Assembly: GCA_020633975.1 (NCBI GenBank) | Contig: JACKCR010000005.1 | Coordinates: 62,001-126,000, forward strand | Length of the DNA: 64,000 nucleotides | From: Candidatus Eiseniibacteriota bacterium | GTDB taxonomy: Bacteria > Eisenbacteria > RBG-16-71-46 > CAIMUX01 | Direction of reading: 5' to 3' | Part shown: piece after piece, positions 34,116 to 45,500 of the stretch | Layout: every line of letters starts with the position of its first letter | How positions within the stretch are numbered: position 1 is the stretch's first letter | Notes under the pieces: model-generated | Databases searched by the model: none | Told to the model about the DNA's origin: nothing | Seen by the model: only the letters and a program-made list of their open reading frames with translations | Program-made: the position numbers and the translations under genes

Positions 34116-35900
34116 TCAGCGAGCGCCGGCTCGCCGCTTGGCCTCGCGGATCCGACCTTGGATGTCCCCGAGCCCGGGAATGCCGGGCGGTATCTGCTCC
34201 CAGGCCCCCGCGGCCTCGGACCACTGGCCGAGGGCGGCGTACGCGTCGCCGAGGTAGTAGAGGATGTCCGGATTTCGGGGGTAGGACCGAAGGCCGTCTT
34301 GGAGCACGCCGATCGCCTCCTGGGGCCGGCCGAGTCGAGTCAGGACGCGACCGCGTCCCGAGAACGCGAGTGCGTATCGGGAGAGACGGATGGAACGGCC
34401 GAACTCCCGTTCTGCTCCCTCGATGTCGCCCAGCACCTCGAGCACCGCTCCCAAACTGTTGTGTGCGGTCCCGTACCCGCCTCCCGGCGCCCGCGCGATC
34501 GAGGTCTCGAACAGCTCCTGCGCCGCCGCATAGTCACCCTTCTGGAAGAGCACGACGCCGTAGTTGTGGGGCACGAGGAAGCTATCGCTTGCGAGGACGA
34601 GGTCTCCCCCGAAGAGGGTCTCGTTGTCGCGCCAGTCACGATTGCGAAGATGTGTCTGGACGCCGAGCGCGGCCACCCAGACGACGAACAGCACCGTCGC
34701 CGAACGCCGCCATTGGGGCGGCACGGACGCTCCGGCGAGCACGAGCAGGGAGAGGAACCCCACGCTCGGAATGTAGAGCCAACGCTCGGCCATGGTCTGC
34801 GCCAGCGGAACGATCTGGAAGAACGGACCGATACCCACCACGAACCAGCCCAGGAAGTAGAGCGCCAGCGGACGATCCACCTTTGCGGCCCGCCACCAGA
34901 GAAAGGCAAGGAACAGGATGGCGAGCGGCGCGCCCACGAACACCCAGGGCGATCCGAGCGAACGCTCGACGAACTGGTACTCGATGTGGAGCTGGTATGG
35001 AAACAGAAGCAAACGCAGATCGGTCGCGACGACCCGACAGACCGTGACGGCCCGCTCGAACGGAGTCGCGTATGCGATGTTGGAGAGCACCGCAGGTGCA
35101 ACGGCACTGAGGTGGAGCGTCGCGCGGACCACGACATAGGCGACGGTAACCGCAAACGCTGCACTCACCCCGATCCACACCCTCCGCGGAACCGGCCGGA
35201 GCGTCCACGCAGTGAGCACGAGCAGAACTGGGACGACCACGGCGCTCTCTTTCGTGATCAGCGCGAGTGCTACCGAGAGCACTATCCCCACCACCCAAGC
35301 GCTCCCGTGACGACCGCGCACTACAAAGAGGAGCGAGTGGAGTGCCAGCAGTGCGAAGAAGAGGAGAAGCAGGTCGCCACGAACGGCGATGAAGGTGACG
35401 CACTCCACCGCGAGGGGGTGGAGCCCGAACGCGAGCGAAGCAAGGAACGCGAGGGGCCTCCGTAGTCCCAAGCGGAGGAGAAACGAGAACAACAGGAGCA
35501 CATCGACGACATGGAGGGCGACGTTGAAGAGGTGGTACGGCATCGGGTCGAGGCCGTGGAGTCGATACTGGATCCAGAAAGTGACTGTCTGGATCGGCCG
35601 GTAGTACTGACCCAACGAGAGCGGAAAGCCGAACGGATCCGTCTGGAAGATCTGGACGAATCCTCCCGGAATCCGAAGGAGGACGTTGTTCACGACGAGA
35701 TCGAAGTCATCCCAGACGAACTGCGCGGGGAGCGCATTGGCGAAGACGAGCGCGGGCAGGACGGCGAGGAGAAGGTACGCCACCCAGCCGCGGGGCCACG
35801 TTACGGGGGCGTGGCCGCCCGGCGGGTGGCCACGCTGGTGGCGGCCGGACTCTCCCGGGCGGCGTGCTTTGCGCGAACCTCGGACGACGGCCCCCACCAC
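34116..35900 (-). CDS. Polytopic membrane protein with C-terminal TPR repeats (TMTC/GT-C-like)
   Basis: 594 residues from a GTG at 35900 that overlaps the stop of the upstream gene (TAGTG); in-frame codons further upstream belong to that neighbour. About ten membrane helices span residues 40-415, with the acidic first-loop motif FVWDDFDLV and YYRPIQTVTFWIQYRLHGLD shared by GT-C/PMT-like and TMTC proteins. Then TPRs (about 445-580: NYGVVLFQKGDYAAAQELFE, LYYLGDAYAALGQWSEAA). Such proteins are thought to transfer sugars to exported proteins, but activity is unproven here. Confidence 0.75.
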   Translation of the reverse strand: MVGAVVRGSRKARRPGESGRHQRGHPPGGHAPVTWPRGWVAYLLLAVLPALVFANALPAQFVWDDFDLVVNNVLLRIPGGFVQIFQTDPFGFPLSLGQYYRPIQTVTFWIQYRLHGLDPMPYHLFNVALHVVDVLLLFSFLLRLGLRRPLAFLASLAFGLHPLAVECVTFIAVRGDLLLLFFALLALHSLLFVVRGRHGSAWVVGIVLSVALALITKESAVVVPVLLVLTAWTLRPVPRRVWIGVSAAFAVTVAYVVVRATLHLSAVAPAVLSNIAYATPFERAVTVCRVVATDLRLLLFPYQLHIEYQFVERSLGSPWVFVGAPLAILFLAFLWWRAAKVDRPLALYFLGWFVVGIGPFFQIVPLAQTMAERWLYIPSVGFLSLLVLAGASVPPQWRRSATVLFVVWVAALGVQTHLRNRDWRDNETLFGGDLVLASDSFLVPHNYGVVLFQKGDYAAAQELFETSIARAPGGGYGTAHNSLGAVLEVLGDIEGAEREFGRSIRLSRYALAFSGRGRVLTRLGRPQEAIGVLQDGLRSYPRNPDILYYLGDAYAALGQWSEAAGAWEQIPPGIPGLGDIQGRIREAKRRAGAR

Positions 35901-36916
35901 TACTTGCCGGAGAACTCGATCTCGACGGTGTCTTCGAGGTGAACCTTGATTCCGTCGAACTCCTGCAGCCACTCGGCGGCTTCGGCCATCGAACCCGGCT
36001 CACCGCGACCGGCCAGTTCCTTGAACTTCGGCATGTTGGCCATCAGCTTTCCGAAGTCGATGTCGAACAGCGTAACGCGGTTGCCCTCGGCATACGGGCT
36101 GTTCGTGTGGGTGATCTTCCCGTCCGTCTCGACCGCAAGGCTGAAGCGGAACCCTCCGAAGAGATCCTGGATGAACTGCATCTCCTCGTCAGTGGGCTCC
36201 CCGCCCGCCATCGGATCCTCCATCTCACCGTCCTCGTCCATGGACTCGTCTTCAGTATCGACAGCCTCATCCTCGGCCGAATCGGAATCGGGCAGGTGGA
36301 CGATGAGCTTCTTGCCCTTCCCCGAAGAGGTCAGATCGAAGGTGATTCCATCGTCCGGACCAGCGTCGTGGCCCGACATCTCGCCTTCGCCGAACTCCTC
36401 GGATCCATCGCCGTCTCCGTCCATTCCGCCGCCGCCCATTCCTCCTCCGTCCGGATCCATGTGGACAGTGAGCTTCCGAACGTCATCGAAGGCGTAGTAC
36501 GCACGGACTCCGACGAAGCCGTCCTTGGAAACCGGCTCGCTGCGCACGAACCGAACGCCCTCCCCCATCTTCGCGGCCGCGGATTCGAGGTCGGCCTGAG
36601 GGAAGAGATCCGGCTCTTCCACTTCCGCGCCCTCTTCGGCGAACAGCTTCGCCATCTCCTTCGCCTGCTCGGCCGCTTCCTGCGAGATCATCGAGACCAC
36701 CTCGACCTCTCCGCTCCCGTCGCCATGCACGCGCACCAGGGTTTCGGCCTGGAAGCAGCCAGAGCCGAAGACGACGAGGAAGAACGCGAACAAGGCGCTC
36801 GCGATCACCCTGCCCAACGGCGAACCCAGCACCGCTCCTCCCGCGCCCGTCGATCGGTTTGCTGAGGCGCCCGTCGCCTGCTTGGACTCACTCGAATCGC
36901 TCACGAATACCGTCAT
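35900..36916 (-). CDS. Probable lipoprotein, LppM-like
   Basis: 338 residues from the ATG at 36916 with GGGGGGAGAGG directly before it. N-terminal cytoplasmic stretch of about 35 residues, hydrophobic segment VIASALFAFFLVVFGSGC and a Cys likely lipidated near residue 54 (non-canonical lipobox). The domain after it (TLVRVHGDGSGEVEVVSMIS) resembles LppM-type lipoproteins; a Gly/Met/Asp-rich low-complexity tract (about 165-195) and an acidic tract follow. Function unknown. Stop overlaps the TPR membrane-protein start, suggesting the two work together. Confidence 0.7.
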   Translation of the reverse strand: MTVFVSDSSESKQATGASANRSTGAGGAVLGSPLGRVIASALFAFFLVVFGSGCFQAETLVRVHGDGSGEVEVVSMISQEAAEQAKEMAKLFAEEGAEVEEPDLFPQADLESAAAKMGEGVRFVRSEPVSKDGFVGVRAYYAFDDVRKLTVHMDPDGGGMGGGGMDGDGDGSEEFGEGEMSGHDAGPDDGITFDLTSSGKGKKLIVHLPDSDSAEDEAVDTEDESMDEDGEMEDPMAGGEPTDEEMQFIQDLFGGFRFSLAVETDGKITHTNSPYAEGNRVTLFDIDFGKLMANMPKFKELAGRGEPGSMAEAAEWLQEFDGIKVHLEDTVEIEFSGK

Positions 36917-37083
36917 CCTCTCCCCCCTTCTGAACCGCTTCCGATGATAGGACACCGAAACAGAAGTAGAACGAACCCGAGAACCGAACGATATGGCGAA
37001 GCGACCAGAGCCCCCAATAGGGCCTGGCCGCTTCCGGAATCCATGTCGCGCGGGGCGGAACGAACCCCCGTCCTCGCGACGAC

Positions 37084-37941
<858 letters not shown>

Positions 37942-38129
37942 GGTGTCCTTCGCTCCTTGCTCGGAAGGCAGTGCCTCCCGTTTCGTGTCGGACCGAGCTG
38001 CGCAGATTTGGACGAGGTGCGCTGCGCTCAGCCCCTTTCGATCCGATCGTCGGGATCATCGACTCTCCGGGGAACGGCCGCCACGCGTCCGGCGGGCGGC
38101 CCTCCTCGGGGTCTAGATCCTCGTTGCGT

Positions 38130-39326
38130 CTAGACCCGCTCGACGGAGAGAGCGACCGCGTTGCCGCCACCGAGACAGAGCGTGGCGAGCCCATGCGTCT
38201 TGCCACGGTCCTCGAGCGCATAGAGCAGCGTCGTGAGGACGCGCGCACCGCTCGCTCCGATCGGGTGGCCGAGCGCGATCGCGCCGCCGTTGACGTTGGC
38301 ACGGCTCCAGTCCCAGCCGAGTTCGTTCCCGTCGACCAAGGACTGCGCGGCGAACGCTTCGTTCGCTTCGATGAGGTCGTAGTCGCCGATCTTCCGCCCC
38401 GTCTTCTCCATCAGGTTCCGCACCGCGTAGACCGGAGCGTAGAAGATCATCTTGGGAGACGTGGAGCCGGTCGCGTAGCCGGTGATCTTCGCCATCGGGG
38501 TGAGGCCGAGCTCCTTGACCTTCTTCCCGGACGCGACGACGGTCGCGGACGCACCATCATTGATCGAGGGCGCGTTTCCGGCCGTAACCGTTCCGTCCTT
38601 CTCGAACGCGGGCCTCAGCCCCGCGAGAGACTCCACCGTCGTTCCCTTGCGCGGGCTTTCGTCGGTATCGAACATGATCGGATCGCCCTTCCGCTGCGGA
38701 ATCTGGACAGGGGCGATCTCCTTCTTGAACTTCCCGCCTTCGATCGCGGCAACCGCTTTATTCTGACTCTCGGCCGCGTACTCATCCTGCATCTGCCGCG
38801 TGATCTTGAACTCACGGGCGATGTGTTCGGCCGCACTTCCCATGTGCCAGTTCTCGAACGCGCACCAGAGACCGTCGTGCACCATCGAGTCGATCACTTG
38901 CCCGTTCCCGAGGCGGAGACCGGTGCGCGCCTGCGGAAGGAGGAACGGCGAATTCGACATGCTCTCCATCCCGCCCGCAACCAAGAGCTCCGACTGACCG
39001 GCCGTGATCTCGCTCGCGGCGAGCATGACGGCACGAAGTCCGGAACCACACACCATGTTGACGGTCATGGCCGGGACGTCATCCGGCACGCCTCCCTTGA
39101 TCGCCGCTTGCCGCGCAGGAGCCTGTCCCACGCCGGCCTGGAGCACGTTCCCCATGAAGACTTCGTCGACTTCCTTCCCCGGGACCTTCGCGCGCTCGAG
39201 CGCGGCCTTGACCGCGAAGCCGCCCAAGTCCGTGGCGGAGAATCCGGCGAGGCTGCCGAGGAACTTGCCGATCGGAGTACGTACCGCACTCACGATGTAG
39301 ACGTCGTTGTCTTGGATCGTTGCCAT
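38130..39326 (-). CDS. Acetyl-CoA C-acetyltransferase (thiolase), second copy
   Basis: 398 residues from the ATG at 39326 (GAAGGA upstream). [20 protein letters not shown] start, nucleophile Cys in [34 protein letters not shown] with His, and [10 protein letters not shown] with the second Cys. Acetoacetyl-CoA thiolase type. Between the CoA-transferase pair and the 3-hydroxyacyl-CoA dehydrogenase on one strand, forming a module that interconverts acetyl-CoA, acetoacetate and 3-hydroxybutyrate. Confidence 0.95.
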   Translation of the reverse strand: MATIQDNDVYIVSAVRTPIGKFLGSLAGFSATDLGGFAVKAALERAKVPGKEVDEVFMGNVLQAGVGQAPARQAAIKGGVPDDVPAMTVNMVCGSGLRAVMLAASEITAGQSELLVAGGMESMSNSPFLLPQARTGLRLGNGQVIDSMVHDGLWCAFENWHMGSAAEHIAREFKITRQMQDEYAAESQNKAVAAIEGGKFKKEIAPVQIPQRKGDPIMFDTDESPRKGTTVESLAGLRPAFEKDGTVTAGNAPSINDGASATVVASGKKVKELGLTPMAKITGYATGSTSPKMIFYAPVYAVRNLMEKTGRKIGDYDLIEANEAFAAQSLVDGNELGWDWSRANVNGGAIALGHPIGASGARVLTTLLYALEDRGKTHGLATLCLGGGNAVALSVERV

Positions 39327-39413
39327 GGTGTCCTTCCTTCTGCGCCGCTCCCCGGCCCTCGTTCTCCCCGGAGACCCGGGGCTGAGCGGGAAACGTTTCC
39401 GCACAACTCGAAG

Positions 39414-40082
<669 letters not shown>

Positions 40083-40790
40083 ACTGGTCTCCCTGGAAGA
40101 GGTAGTCGATGAAGACGGCTGGCGTGACGACGGTATCGGCATCGAAGGTGCCGACCGGAACGATCTCTTCGACCTCGGCGATCACGGCCTTGCCGGCGGT
40201 CGCCATCATCGGGTTGAAGTTCCGCGCCGTCTTCCGATAGACGAGGTTGCCCCAGTGGTCGCCCTGGTAGGCCTTGACGAACGAAACGTCCGCCTTGAGC
40301 GCACGCTCGAGCACGTACTCGCGCCCGTCGATCTCGCGGACCTCCTTTCCTTCCGCGACCTTCGTGCCGACGCCCGTCGGCGTGTAGAAGGCCGGGATGC
40401 CCGCGCCGCCCGCGCGGATCCGTTCGGCGAACGTCCCCTGCGGGACGAGCTCCACTTCGAGTTCACCCGTCAGGAACTGCGTCTCGAAGAGCTTGTTCTC
40501 GCCCACGTAGGTCGAGATCATCTTCGTCACCTGACGGGTTTGGAGCAGCAGGCCGATGCCGAAATCGTCGACACCTGCGTTGTTGCTGATGACGGTGAGG
40601 TTCTTGGTCCCTCGGCGCTTGAGGGCGGCGATCAGGTGTTCCGGGATTCCGCAGAGGCCGAACCCTCCCATCATGATCGTCGCCCCGTCCGAGATCCCTG
40701 CGCGGTCGAGCGCCTCGTCCGCGGATGCGACACGCTTGTCGAGACTCATCCGTTTCTCCTCGGTAGGATCCCAAGTCGTTGCAAACTGGG

Positions 40791-40820
40791 ACGCTATCAG
40801 AGGAATTCGAGCCGGGTCAA
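40791..40820 (-). promoter_or_regulatory. Candidate promoter of the CoA-transferase operon
   Basis: On the minus strand TTGACC (40820-40815), an 18-base spacer and TAGCGT (40796-40791). Predicted start near 40784 gives a leader of about 35 bases to the scoA ATG. Confidence 0.45.
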
Positions 40821-40856
40821 AAGGAAAGCCGGATCGTAGATTCGCGGCCTGAAGAG

Positions 40857-40875
40857 CAACTCCAACAGTGAGTTG
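40857..40875. promoter_or_regulatory. Candidate operator, CAACTC-N7-GAGTTG
   Basis: A perfect 6-bp inverted repeat in the 207-base gap between scoA and the divergent regulator gene, about 40 bases upstream of the candidate scoA promoter. Size and symmetry suit a dimeric winged-helix regulator. Confidence 0.4.
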
Positions 40876-40956
40876 AAGCGTGTCCGTCAGAGCCCGAGTC
40901 ATTCTGGTCGCAAGCGCCCGAGGTCTGGGTTTAGCTTCCGGTACAGGACGCGCGAG

Positions 40957-42453
40957 ATGGCACGGCATGGGGGTCTCCGGCGAGTGAAGGACTTCGAGAT
41001 CATCCGTTCGGCGGAGCAACTCCGCTCCCTGGCCCGCGAGCAGCGGCTGGAGATCCTCCGGCACGCCGCGGAAGAACCGATGACCGCGACCATGGTGGCG
41101 AGGAAGATCGGGCGGCGGGTCAACCAGATCCACTACCACGTCCAGCAGCTCTTCGAGCAGGGACTCCTCGAGGAAGTGACGGACGCCCGCCGGGAGCGGA
41201 AGGACGAGCGGTACTATCGAGCCGCAGCCCGTCAATTCCTGGTCGACCCGGGGATGACCGGATCGGACGACCCGATCTCGTTCTCGTTCCGCCAATCGGT
41301 GGAGGTCTCCGCACTCCACGCCCGGAGACGACTTCTCGAGTTGGACCTCTCTCGGATCGCGCACCGGGTCGTGTCCGATGCCCTCCAGGCGCGAAAGGAC
41401 GATCGGGTGCTGGTCGTCTTCGCTCCGACAGCCCTCGAGCTCGTCGAAGCACTGGTCGTGGAGCTGGAGGCGTTGGGAGCGGAAGCGAGGACACGGATCT
41501 GGTCCCGCAACGTCATCCTCCAGACGCTGGAACGCCACACTCCAGAGTCACTCGCGAACCACCCGTTCATCCATCCAGGTCTGAGTGACGGGTTGGACGC
41601 GGTCGTCTTCGTCATGAGCAGCATCCCGCAGGGCGCACCTCCCAGCCCGGAACAGAGGAAGAAGCTGCCCCTTCTTCTCGACGCGGTCACGCAATGGCAG
41701 CGCTCGCTCGTCGACCGAGGCGTGCGATCCCTCGAGCTCGCCCTCCCCCATCGCGGAGAGTTCGAAGGTGGATGGATGACGCCGGAGGAAGCGATCGACA
41801 CGTACTGGCGCAGCCTCGACTCAGATCCGGGCATGCTCCGCCGACTTGGCATCGACCTGCTGGAAGTGCTGCGTAGCAACACTCGGTGGTCGCTCTCGGA
41901 TGAACGCGGGACCAACCTCGAACTCGACATCGAGCCCGACAGCCTCCACGTCGGCGACGGGGTCATCTCTCGAGAGGACATTTCTGAGCGGAAGACGGCA
42001 GACGCACTCCCGGCGGGAGTGATCGCGTCGATTCCGAGGATCGGGAGCGGTACCGGCAGGCTCTGCGCGGACTATACCTACCTCGGCGGTCGGCACTACT
42101 ACGACGTGAGCCTCGACATCGAAGACGGCCGGATCGCCTCACTGGTCGCGCGAGAACATGGCGACGAACTCCTCGCCGCCATTCGGGCGGAGTCGGGCGA
42201 CCCCGACCTGCTCTCGTGTGTTTCCATCGGCATCAATCCTGGCGGCCAGGGCCTCACCGGCAGACCCTCGCTCGACGCGATCTTCTCTGGCGTGGTCAAC
42301 ATCACGTTTGGAAACAATGAGGTCGACGGTGGCTCGGTGCGGTCGACGCTCACCCTGAACCTACCATCGAGCGTCATGACTCTCCGCGCCGGATCCCACA
42401 CCGTCGTGGCGGAGGGAGTCCTCCAAGCGGGCACTGCCGACGGGCTTCTCTAG
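40957..42453 (+). CDS. Winged-helix regulator fused to a degenerate M29 aminopeptidase/NicX-like domain
   Basis: 498 residues from the ATG at 40957 (AGGAC upstream); a TTG at 40873 and a GTG at 40984 are alternatives. Residues about 12-100 are an ArsR-type winged helix (RSLAREQRLEILRHAAEEPM, NQIHYHVQQLFEQGLLEEV, DERYYRAAARQFLV). The remaining 380 residues follow the M29 peptidase layout: alpha/beta domain DRVLVVFAPTALELVEALVV, then GTNLELDIEPDSL, ADALPAGVIASIP, SIGINPGGQG, VVNITFGNNEVDGGSV. At each place where M29 enzymes carry metal ligands (GEVF Glu, GEFGIG Glu, HxALG His, HxD) a non-ligand residue is present. This suggests a ligand-sensing pseudo-enzyme regulating the divergent CoA-transferase operon; ligand unknown. 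Confidence 0.75.
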   Translation: MARHGGLRRVKDFEIIRSAEQLRSLAREQRLEILRHAAEEPMTATMVARKIGRRVNQIHYHVQQLFEQGLLEEVTDARRERKDERYYRAAARQFLVDPGMTGSDDPISFSFRQSVEVSALHARRRLLELDLSRIAHRVVSDALQARKDDRVLVVFAPTALELVEALVVELEALGAEARTRIWSRNVILQTLERHTPESLANHPFIHPGLSDGLDAVVFVMSSIPQGAPPSPEQRKKLPLLLDAVTQWQRSLVDRGVRSLELALPHRGEFEGGWMTPEEAIDTYWRSLDSDPGMLRRLGIDLLEVLRSNTRWSLSDERGTNLELDIEPDSLHVGDGVISREDISERKTADALPAGVIASIPRIGSGTGRLCADYTYLGGRHYYDVSLDIEDGRIASLVAREHGDELLAAIRAESGDPDLLSCVSIGINPGGQGLTGRPSLDAIFSGVVNITFGNNEVDGGSVRSTLTLNLPSSVMTLRAGSHTVVAEGVLQAGTADGLL

Positions 42454-42538
42454 CTCGATTTCCCTGTGCGCTCCCCGCTTCCTCGCGTGTTCCCCAACCG
42501 ACACTGATTCATGCCACATGAACGTAGGGGAGTCGTCG

Positions 42539-45500
42539 ATGCATCGTTTCGGTCCTTCATCCAGTCCAGCTACCACCTCCAGACGGGCACTCATCGGTCT
42601 CCCGCCCCTCGCGCCGTCCATAGCTCTAGCCCAGGTTCTGGCACTTGCCGTGGCTCTGGCCGTCGCCACGCCGCGCACTGCGGACGCACATCTCTCCATC
42701 ATCCGTCAGGGTCACGAAGTCACGGGCACACACGAGGCCGGTGACCGTTTCGGCGCTTCGCTCGCGGCAGGTGACTTCAACGGAGACGGCTACGAAGACC
42801 TCGCCATCGGCGTCCCCCGAGAGGACGTGGGCTCGTTCATCGACGCCGGCTCGATCATCGTGACGCTGGGCTCGCCTCACGGGCTCGACCACCAGGGCTC
42901 CTACATCCTCAGCGCCATCCACGCAGGAAGCATCCCGCAAACCGGTGCCCAGTTCGGTTTCGCGCTCGTCGCGGCCGACTTCGACGACGACGGCTTCGAC
43001 GACCTCGCGGTCGGCGTGCCGTACGAGGACATCGGAGGTGTCGTCAACACCGGAACCGTCTACTTCCTCGAAGGCACGCCGAACGGGCTCGACCAGTGGC
43101 GGGACCTCACCCCAGGCCAGTTCGGAGACCCTGCAGAGACCGAGGATCGCTACGGCTGGTCGCTCGCGGCCGAGGATTTCGATGGAGACGGTTGGATCGA
43201 CCTCGCGATCGGCTGCCCGGGGGAGAACGGCAACACGGGCGCGGTCTACTACGCACCGGGAACGGGCATCGGCCCGACGGCCGGGCCGGTGTTCCTCCCG
43301 AGCACGCTCGGCTTCCAGGACGAGACTCAGGGGCACTTCGGGCACAGCCTCGCGATCGGGAACGTCCTCGGCGACTCGAGGCCCGACCTCGTGGTCGGCG
43401 CGCCCTATCGGAGCTCCTTCGGACAGCCCAACGCGGGCGAAGGGTTCGTCATCCGAGGCTCCTCGGCGACCGGGCTTCGGTCCACGGGTGCGGTCAGCTT
43501 CAACGCACTCATCAACGACACCGTCCAGAACGGCGCGGCGTTCGCCACCTCCGTGGCTGTCGGAAACTTCGTTCCTGGCGCGTACGAGTCGATCGCGATC
43601 GGAGAGCCACGCCGATGGACGAGCGTCGAGTCCGCGGGGCGCGTCCACGTGATCGCGGGAGGATCGAGCGGACTCGACACCGGAAGCGCGTACGTCTTCG
43701 ACTCGATGATGTTCGGGGAGCCGGTGGGTCAGTACGACGAGTTCGGAGCGGTTCTCCTCGGTGGCCGCTTCTGGAACCGGAACGACGGATACGACGATCT
43801 CATCATCGGGTCCCCGAGCGAGGGCGTGAGCTACGGCTACACGCAGATCCTCTTCGGTGGCTCCGGGGGACTCGGCAATAGCGGCGGGTACTCGCTCTAT
43901 CAGAACGCGATCGGTGAGCCGCTCGAGCCTGGCGACGATTTTGGATGGGCGTTCGCACTGGGGAGGTTCGACGGAACTTCGGACGTGAGCCTCGCGATCG
44001 GCGCGCCGGGAGAGGATGGCGACGCGGGAATGGTCCACGACTTCGCCCCTTGGCGCCAGGTACTCGGCCTCTCGTGCCTCAGTTCGATCGTAACCGACTG
44101 TTCGGGCGAGATCGTCTTCTCACAGAAGCCGTTCGACACGCGAATGATCGCGAGCACGACGAAGATCATGACCGTCCTCCTCGCGGCCGAGCACTCGCAG
44201 CTCTCTTCCGGCGATCCAGGGTACGTCGCGCTGGATGAGGACTACGTCGTTCCCGATTGGGTTGCGGACGACGTTCCCGGCTCGCAAGTCCCGCTCGCGG
44301 AAGGAGAGACGATCTCCTTCCAGAATCTCATGTACTCCTGCCTCCTGCGCTCCGGGAACGACGCCGCTCACGCGATCGCCGACGTCATCTACGGTCCGGG
44401 CCCGCCCGAGGAGACCGTGCCCCTCTTCGTCGCGGAAATGAACCAGAAGGCAGCGGCGTTGGGCATGACCGGAACTCACTTCCACAACCCCGCGGGACTG
44501 GACAACGAAGTCGTGACGGACGACCTGGGGGATCACTACTCCACCGCGTACGACATGATGCTGCTCTCCGAGTTCGCGATGGAGAATCCGTACTTCGCAC
44601 AGATCGCAGGAGCACGGTCCTGGCCGATGATCCGCTTCTACCCGACCAGCGCGGAGTCCTGGATCTGCAACAACATCTTCGGCGCTGTGCTCAACAACAT
44701 GATCCAACCGGCCTCCGGAATCAAAGGCGGAGGTACGCCCGGTGCCCAAGCGACAGGGTGTTTCTCCGCAGAAGGAAACTGGGGACGCGTGATCGCGGGA
44801 ACTTACTACACACCGTTCACCATCTCCGACCAGCGCTACATCCCCGACGCCGGCAACCTGCTCGCGCTCGGGATCAGCGAGTGCTTCCTGGACTTCAACC
44901 TCGGCAGCTACGAAGACTGGGCCTACTGGAACGTCTTCGAGAACGTGACGCCGATGGAAGGAAGTACGATCCACCTGACCTCCGAGTTCTTCGGATCCGC
45001 CGAGGGAATTGCGTTCGACCTCTTTCCTGCACCCGGAAGCGAACAGCCCGCGGCGGAGAGTATCCAGACTCTGACCCACCGTGCCGATCTCTCGATCGAC
45101 GGAGGTACGTCCGCGGAGTTCGGTGTCGGACCGTTCGAGCGATGCGAAGGGGTACGGATCCGCAACCAGGGAGAAGAGATCGTCTTCCTCTCGATCCATC
45201 TGCCCTGGGATGATTCGTACGACGAGACGCTCGATCCAGGCGACGAGCTGATTCTACCTGGCGGTGGCGAGCCCTCGGGCGGCGTGCTCTGGACGATCGA
45301 GAACACCGATCCCGCCGGCGAGACCGCGACCCTCGAGGTAGAGGAGACGTTCTCCTGGAACGTCTCGATCGAACCGGACGGCAGCTCCGACCCGGTGTGG
45401 AAGATCGTCCTCCACCGGGATCCCAGCATCTGGCGTGACGACTTCGACCTCGCGATCGAGTGGACGTCGTCGGACTTCGGCACGTACCACCTGGTCGTCC

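Noticed and set aside
34101-35465. 454-codon plus-strand frame opposite the TPR membrane protein
   Set aside because: No domain and highly charged; the minus strand encodes membrane helices and TPRs.
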